From contig CACXCY010000141.1 in NCBI GenBank assembly GCA_902766265.1, positions 1 to 7,942 of the forward strand: DNA of 7,942 bases, written 5' to 3'. The notes beneath the pieces were generated by a model. It saw nothing but the letters and a program-made list of their open reading frames with translations, had not been told where the DNA came from and did not search any database. Shown piece by piece: positions 4,708-7,942 of the stretch (position 1 is its first letter; each line of letters begins with the position of its first letter). The position numbers were made by a program, and so were the translations under genes. Source of the stretch: an uncultured Bacteroidota bacterium. GTDB taxonomy: Bacteria > Bacteroidota > Bacteroidia > Bacteroidales > P3.

Positions 4708-6561
4708 TTGATAGACAAATCCGTCAATAAAAACATAGACCGCATCACCCTGCGGCTGAAAACCATACCGGAGACCCCCGGTGTGTATCGCTACATTGAC
4801 GCTTCGGGAACGGTGATCTATGTCGGCAAAGCGCGTAATCTGCAACGACGCGTCAGTTCCTATTTTACACGCTACAACGATCACTCCTCCAAAATCAAAA
4901 TGCTGGTGCGTCATATCTACGACATCCACATCACCGTAGTGGCCACCGAAGTAGACGCTCTCCTGCTGGAAAACAACCTAATCAAAGAATTCCAACCCAA
5001 ATACAACAGTCTGCTCAAAGACGACAAAACATACCCCTATCTCTGCATTACAGCCGAAGAATATCCGCAAGTGCTGTTTACACGCGACCGAACACGGGTG
5101 AAAGGGCAATTCTTCGGTCCCTACCCCAATCAGCGCATTCTCCGTGAACTTCAGGATATAATTCGCAATCTATTCAGCTACCGCACCTGCCGACAGCGTC
5201 TCTCAGAAGCCACCATCCTCCAAAAGCCCTCACGGCCCTGTGTCAATCATCAAATCGGACTCTGCAAAGCTCCTTGCGCCGGATTGCAAAGTCACGAAGA
5301 ATACATGCAGACCATCAACAACATCCGGAGTATATTGAAAGGCGACTTCAATGAGATTCTGGAGGATATGAAGCGGCAAATGTTCGCACTATCGGATAAA
5401 CTGCGTTTTGAAGAAGCCGAAATCCTGCGACGCAAAATAAGGTTACTTGAAGAATATCAAGCCAAATCCACTATCGTAAACACGAATGTCAAAGATGTTG
5501 ATGTATACAGCATACTCTCCGACAACCGTTTCGCTTACGTCAACATATTACGCATAAAGAACGGAAGCATCATCTACTCATACACATCGGAAATACGGAA
5601 GTTGCTGGATGAGAGTGATGCAGAGATACTGGCCACAGCTATTCCCACGCTGCACGAACGCATAGAGAGCACCGCTAAAGAGGCCATCGTGCCGTTTCAT
5701 ATTGACGAACTGCCAGAAGCGTACCTGATACAAACCGTACCCACCCGCGGCGACAGAAAACAGCTCCTCGAACTGTCGCAACGCAACGTGCAATCGTACC
5801 AAAAACAATGCGCCCACCAACGTGCACTCGTCGACCCCGATGAAAGCCGACGAGAAGCATCACGCAAAGAGACTGCACTTATGGAACGGATACAAAAGGA
5901 ACTGCATCTAAAGGAGCCCCCCATTAACATTGAGTGTTTCGACAACTCCAACATACAAGGAGCATATCCCGTTGCGGCAATGGTGAGATTCACCAACGGA
6001 AAACCCAATCGAAAGGAATATCGAAAATTCAACATCAAGACAATCGAAGGACCCGACGACTATGCCTCTATGGCAGAGGTGATATACCGCCGCTACAAGC
6101 GACTGCACGACGAAAACAAGCCCCTACCCCAACTGCTGATTGTGGATGGTGGCAAAGGGCAGATGGAGGTAGCCCGACAAGTAATTGTCGATGAACTGCA
6201 ATTGGACATACCTATCGCGGGACTTGCAAAAGACGACAAGCACCACACCTCGGAACTCCTCTACGGATTTCCTCCTCAGGTCATTGGAATGAAACCCACC
6301 GACCCGCTGTTTCACCTGCTGGAACGCATCCAGGACGAAGTGCACCGTTTTGCAATCACCTTCCACCGCAACAAACGTTCCAAAGGACTATTAAAGACAC
6401 AACTCACAGATATACCCGGCATCGGGGAAAATACCGCCCGCAAACTGCTACTCAAATTCGGTTCGGTCAAAGGGGTGCGCCTTCAATCCCTCGAAGACCT
6501 GACAAAAGTCGTTGGTGCAAGCAAAGCTAGTGCTATTCAAAAATTCTTTACCGAAGAATAG
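4708..6561 (+). CDS. uvrC: UvrABC excinuclease subunit C
   Basis: Makes the 3' and 5' incisions around DNA lesions in nucleotide excision repair after UvrB loads. Domains of the 617-residue protein in order: GIY-YIG nuclease (GVY 25-27, YVG 38-40, arginines 47-48, glutamate E88 in LLLEN); a four-cysteine cluster (C161, C178, C186, C190) like the one that binds an Fe-S cluster in E. coli UvrC; a UVR motif for UvrB contact at about 216-251; the RNase H-like nuclease with D412, D480 (LIVDGGKGQ) and H546; and C-terminal helix-hairpin-helix repeats (DIPGIGENTARKLL). The start is TTG 4708, because the only upstream in-frame codons after the gldH stop are CGA, GAT and GCT. An ATG at 4703 stops after two codons; one extra base in the TTT run would join it to this frame. 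Confidence 0.96.
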   Translation: MIDKSVNKNIDRITLRLKTIPETPGVYRYIDASGTVIYVGKARNLQRRVSSYFTRYNDHSSKIKMLVRHIYDIHITVVATEVDALLLENNLIKEFQPKYNSLLKDDKTYPYLCITAEEYPQVLFTRDRTRVKGQFFGPYPNQRILRELQDIIRNLFSYRTCRQRLSEATILQKPSRPCVNHQIGLCKAPCAGLQSHEEYMQTINNIRSILKGDFNEILEDMKRQMFALSDKLRFEEAEILRRKIRLLEEYQAKSTIVNTNVKDVDVYSILSDNRFAYVNILRIKNGSIIYSYTSEIRKLLDESDAEILATAIPTLHERIESTAKEAIVPFHIDELPEAYLIQTVPTRGDRKQLLELSQRNVQSYQKQCAHQRALVDPDESRREASRKETALMERIQKELHLKEPPINIECFDNSNIQGAYPVAAMVRFTNGKPNRKEYRKFNIKTIEGPDDYASMAEVIYRRYKRLHDENKPLPQLLIVDGGKGQMEVARQVIVDELQLDIPIAGLAKDDKHHTSELLYGFPPQVIGMKPTDPLFHLLERIQDEVHRFAITFHRNKRSKGLLKTQLTDIPGIGENTARKLLLKFGSVKGVRLQSLEDLTKVVGASKASAIQKFFTEE

Positions 6562-6586
6562 ACAGAAAACGTATTATGCAAGTAGT

Positions 6587-6607
6587 CAACCATTTGACAA
6601 AATGTTG
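6587..6607 (+). other. Small bulged hairpin after uvrC
   Basis: CAACCATTT (6587-6595) pairs with AAATGTTG (6600-6607) around the loop GACA, with one bulged C. It lies 26 bases after the uvrC stop. There is no T run, so it is not a standard intrinsic terminator; it might mark the transcript's 3' end or be chance. Confidence 0.3.
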
Positions 6608-6650
6608 AAAACTTAGCGCTACTGCAACAGTCATTTCCACTCTTTTTGCG

Positions 6651-6658
6651 TATTTTTG
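6651..6658 (+). promoter_or_regulatory. Candidate -7 element upstream of the DUF3127 gene
   Basis: TATTTTTG is an exact match to the Bacteroidota -7 consensus TAnnTTTG and lies 78 bases before the ATG at 6737. I see no good TTG-type -33 element at the usual 19-21 bases upstream, which lowers confidence. Transcription would start near 6665 and could cover the DUF3127 gene, the cyclo-ligase and the small gene after it, since they are closely packed. Confidence 0.45.
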
Positions 6659-6736
6659 CAATCAATATACAACACCCCATCATGGATGTTACCGTAAATA
6701 ATTTTTGATAATTAACAAAATATAATACATTACAAT

Positions 6737-7138
6737 ATGGATATCACAGGAAAATTAATCAAGATTATGCCTGAAGTAAGAGGTGAATCGCAGAGTGGCC
6801 GTCCATTCGTACGTGGCGGTTTTGTCATCGAAACCGACGACACTTATCCAAGACAGGTGGCGTTCACCCTCTTTGGCGAAGACCGATTGGCAATGCTCAC
6901 AGGATTGGCAATGAACAGCATGGTACAGGTCACATTCTCCCCTGAAAGCCGTGAATATAACGAACGCTGGTACACCGATCTGCGCTGCATCCGCGTGCAA
7001 TCGCTTATGGCAGGACAGATGCCTGCTCAGCCGATGGCGGCACAACCCGCACAACCTGCACAACCTGCCGTTCCATTCGCACAGCCACCCGCATCAACAG
7101 CAATGCCTACAGACAGCAGCGACGACCTGCCATTCTAA
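6737..7138 (+). CDS. DUF3127-family protein with SSB-like acidic tail
   Basis: A 133-residue protein of the DUF3127 family, found mainly in Bacteroidota and, to my knowledge, of unassigned function. The family core spans about residues 1-90: MDITGKLIKIMPEVRGES, then FVIETDDTYPRQVAFTLFGED, and the most conserved stretch SREYNERWYTDLRCIRV (71-87). The strand order resembles an OB fold. Residues about 92-125 are a low-complexity A/Q/P linker, encoded in part by three 9-base repeats (7040-7066). The protein ends DSSDDLPF; DDLPF (129-133) matches the acidic tip of single-stranded DNA-binding protein, which recruits repair and replication enzymes. A role as an SSB-like protein is therefore inferred, not shown. 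It starts a tight group: the next gene follows after 19 bases. The canonical ssb gene is expected elsewhere in the genome. Confidence 0.85.
   Translation: MDITGKLIKIMPEVRGESQSGRPFVRGGFVIETDDTYPRQVAFTLFGEDRLAMLTGLAMNSMVQVTFSPESREYNERWYTDLRCIRVQSLMAGQMPAQPMAAQPAQPAQPAVPFAQPPASTAMPTDSSDDLPF
7040..7066 (+). repeat. 9-bp tandem repeat encoding AQP units
   Basis: Three copies of GCACAACCY (7040, 7049, 7058) lie inside the DUF3127 gene and encode Ala-Gln-Pro three times in the flexible linker. Such in-frame repeats can change linker length by slippage without disrupting the tail. Confidence 0.7.
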
Positions 7139-7157
7139 CTGACAATACCATTCTGTT

Positions 7158-7691
7158 TTGGAAAAATCAGAATTACGCAGGATAGTAAGGACGGCCAAAC
7201 GAGCCGTCCTTCTTGATGAAAAGATTGCCCGTTCGCAAGGCATCATGGCGCAAGTGGAACAGCTTGCCCAGTTCCAGCGAGCAAACATCGTATTACTCTA
7301 TTGGTCCATGGACGACGAAGTGTACACACACGAATTTGTCAACCGCTGGTACAAAGAGAAAACGATTCTGCTGCCCTGCGTCGACGGAGACGACCTACGT
7401 TTGCGCCAATATACAGGACCTGAATGCCTACAGAGTGGTCCTCAGTTCGGCATTGGAGAGCCCACGGGGCCAGAGTTTACCGATCTGAACAAAGTGGAGA
7501 TGATTGTCGTTCCCGGTGTGGCTTTTGACATACACAACAACCGGATGGGGCGAGGACGGGGATTCTACGACCGTCTTTTAAAGTCTACCCCAAATGCCTT
7601 CAAGGTGGGAGTGGCATTCAATTTCCAGCTATTTGACAAGATTCCCGTAGAATCGTTTGACGTACCCATGGACAAAGTTGTCAGCGAATAA
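7158..7691 (+). CDS. 5-formyltetrahydrofolate cyclo-ligase
   Basis: Converts 5-formyltetrahydrofolate and ATP to 5,10-methenyltetrahydrofolate, returning stored folate to one-carbon metabolism; cytoplasmic. The 177 residues fit the bacterial family (E. coli YgfA is about 180). Visible are the basic N-terminal helix KSELRRIVRTAKRAV, the EVYTHEFVNRWYKEKTILLPCV segment, VVPGVAFDIHNNR, and the hallmark nucleotide/phosphate-binding motif MGRGRGFYDR at 130-139. The start must be TTG 7158: the frame is closed by a TGA at 7140-7142, no ATG or GTG lies between, and the next in-frame ATG would remove the conserved N-terminal helix. It follows the DUF3127 gene by 19 bases and precedes the next gene by 25, so the three are probably one transcript. 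Confidence 0.93.
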   Translation: MEKSELRRIVRTAKRAVLLDEKIARSQGIMAQVEQLAQFQRANIVLLYWSMDDEVYTHEFVNRWYKEKTILLPCVDGDDLRLRQYTGPECLQSGPQFGIGEPTGPEFTDLNKVEMIVVPGVAFDIHNNRMGRGRGFYDRLLKSTPNAFKVGVAFNFQLFDKIPVESFDVPMDKVVSE

Positions 7692-7716
7692 AACAGTAAC
7701 CCAAAACCACAAAACC

Positions 7717-7942
7717 ATGCCCATGTTCTACACCCCAAAACCGCGTCAATTCCACTATGAACCGCGATTCTACGACCCTGAAAAAGAGGAATGGGAAAAA
7801 TTGAAGGCAAAATACGCATTGAAGAAAGAGTTGGAAGCTAAAAGAGAGGCCAACAGTACTCCTACCAATGACGATCTGGAGTATTTTGAGCGGAAGGTGC
7901 GCGACATGGACAGGCAAGAACGCCAGAAATCGTCGCAATTCA
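7717..7942 (+). CDS. Small charged conserved-type protein, 3' end cut by window
   Basis: The reading frame from ATG 7717 stays open through the last base and gives 75 residues without a stop. A second in-frame ATG at 7723 is an alternative start. The N-terminus (MFYTPKPRQFHYEPRFYDP) is rich in aromatic residues and proline. It is followed by a lysine/glutamate-rich stretch (about 22-46) likely to be helical or coiled-coil, then DDLEYFERKVRDMDRQER, again charged. There is no signal peptide or membrane segment in the visible part. I recall small proteins of this kind as conserved hypotheticals in Bacteroidales but cannot assign a function. The 25-base spacing to the cyclo-ligase suggests cotranscription. 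Confidence 0.75.
   Translation, partial: MPMFYTPKPRQFHYEPRFYDPEKEEWEKLKAKYALKKELEAKREANSTPTNDDLEYFERKVRDMDRQERQKSSQF

Noticed and set aside
5188..5277. UvrC four-cysteine cluster as a novelty
   Set aside because: The last three cysteines have the same spacing (8 and 4) as the Fe-S cluster cysteines of E. coli UvrC, so this is a known family feature; only the first gap is longer.

Overview
The window looks like a chromosomal stretch from a member of Bacteroidota, probably order Bacteroidales. Four things point there: a GldH-like lipoprotein, a DUF3127-family protein, a short ATP synthase epsilon subunit without its C-terminal helical domain, and Bacteroides-type promoter elements (TAnnTTTG at -7) with no clear Shine-Dalgarno sequences. 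No gene looks foreign or mobile. All recognised genes are on the + strand.

Layout. Bases 1-1076 are AT-rich and hold no credible gene, but they are unusually rich in short repeats: a 7-bp array (111-145), a dispersed 70-80 bp repeat that is partly a nested palindrome (about 180-343 and 408-477), a 22-bp tandem duplicate made of small palindromes (515-558), two AT-rich palindromes (606-634, 788-805), an 11-bp array of five units (731-785), and a long A/T hairpin overlapping the likely atpD promoter (991-1026). Then come atpD and atpC (ATP synthase beta and epsilon), closed by a strong intrinsic terminator at 2876-2910. asd (aspartate-semialdehyde dehydrogenase) follows as a separate unit. A GldH-like lipoprotein gene is followed after only 9 bases, in the same reading frame, by uvrC with a TTG start. 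After a 175-base gap with a -7 promoter match come a DUF3127 OB-fold-type protein with an SSB-like acidic tail, a 5-formyltetrahydrofolate cyclo-ligase (TTG start) and the beginning of a small, highly charged protein cut by the window end.

How the genes relate. These are mainly housekeeping functions: energy (atpDC), the aspartate amino-acid pathway (asd), the cell envelope (gldH-like), nucleotide excision repair (uvrC) and folate one-carbon metabolism (cyclo-ligase). The only possible functional theme across neighbours is DNA maintenance (uvrC beside a protein with an SSB-type tail), and that is inference.

I found no convincing multi-gene undescribed system. The observations most worth following are the SSB-like tail on the DUF3127 protein, the repeat-dense 1-kb region before atpD, the atpDC pair cut off by a terminator, and the in-frame gldH-uvrC junction.
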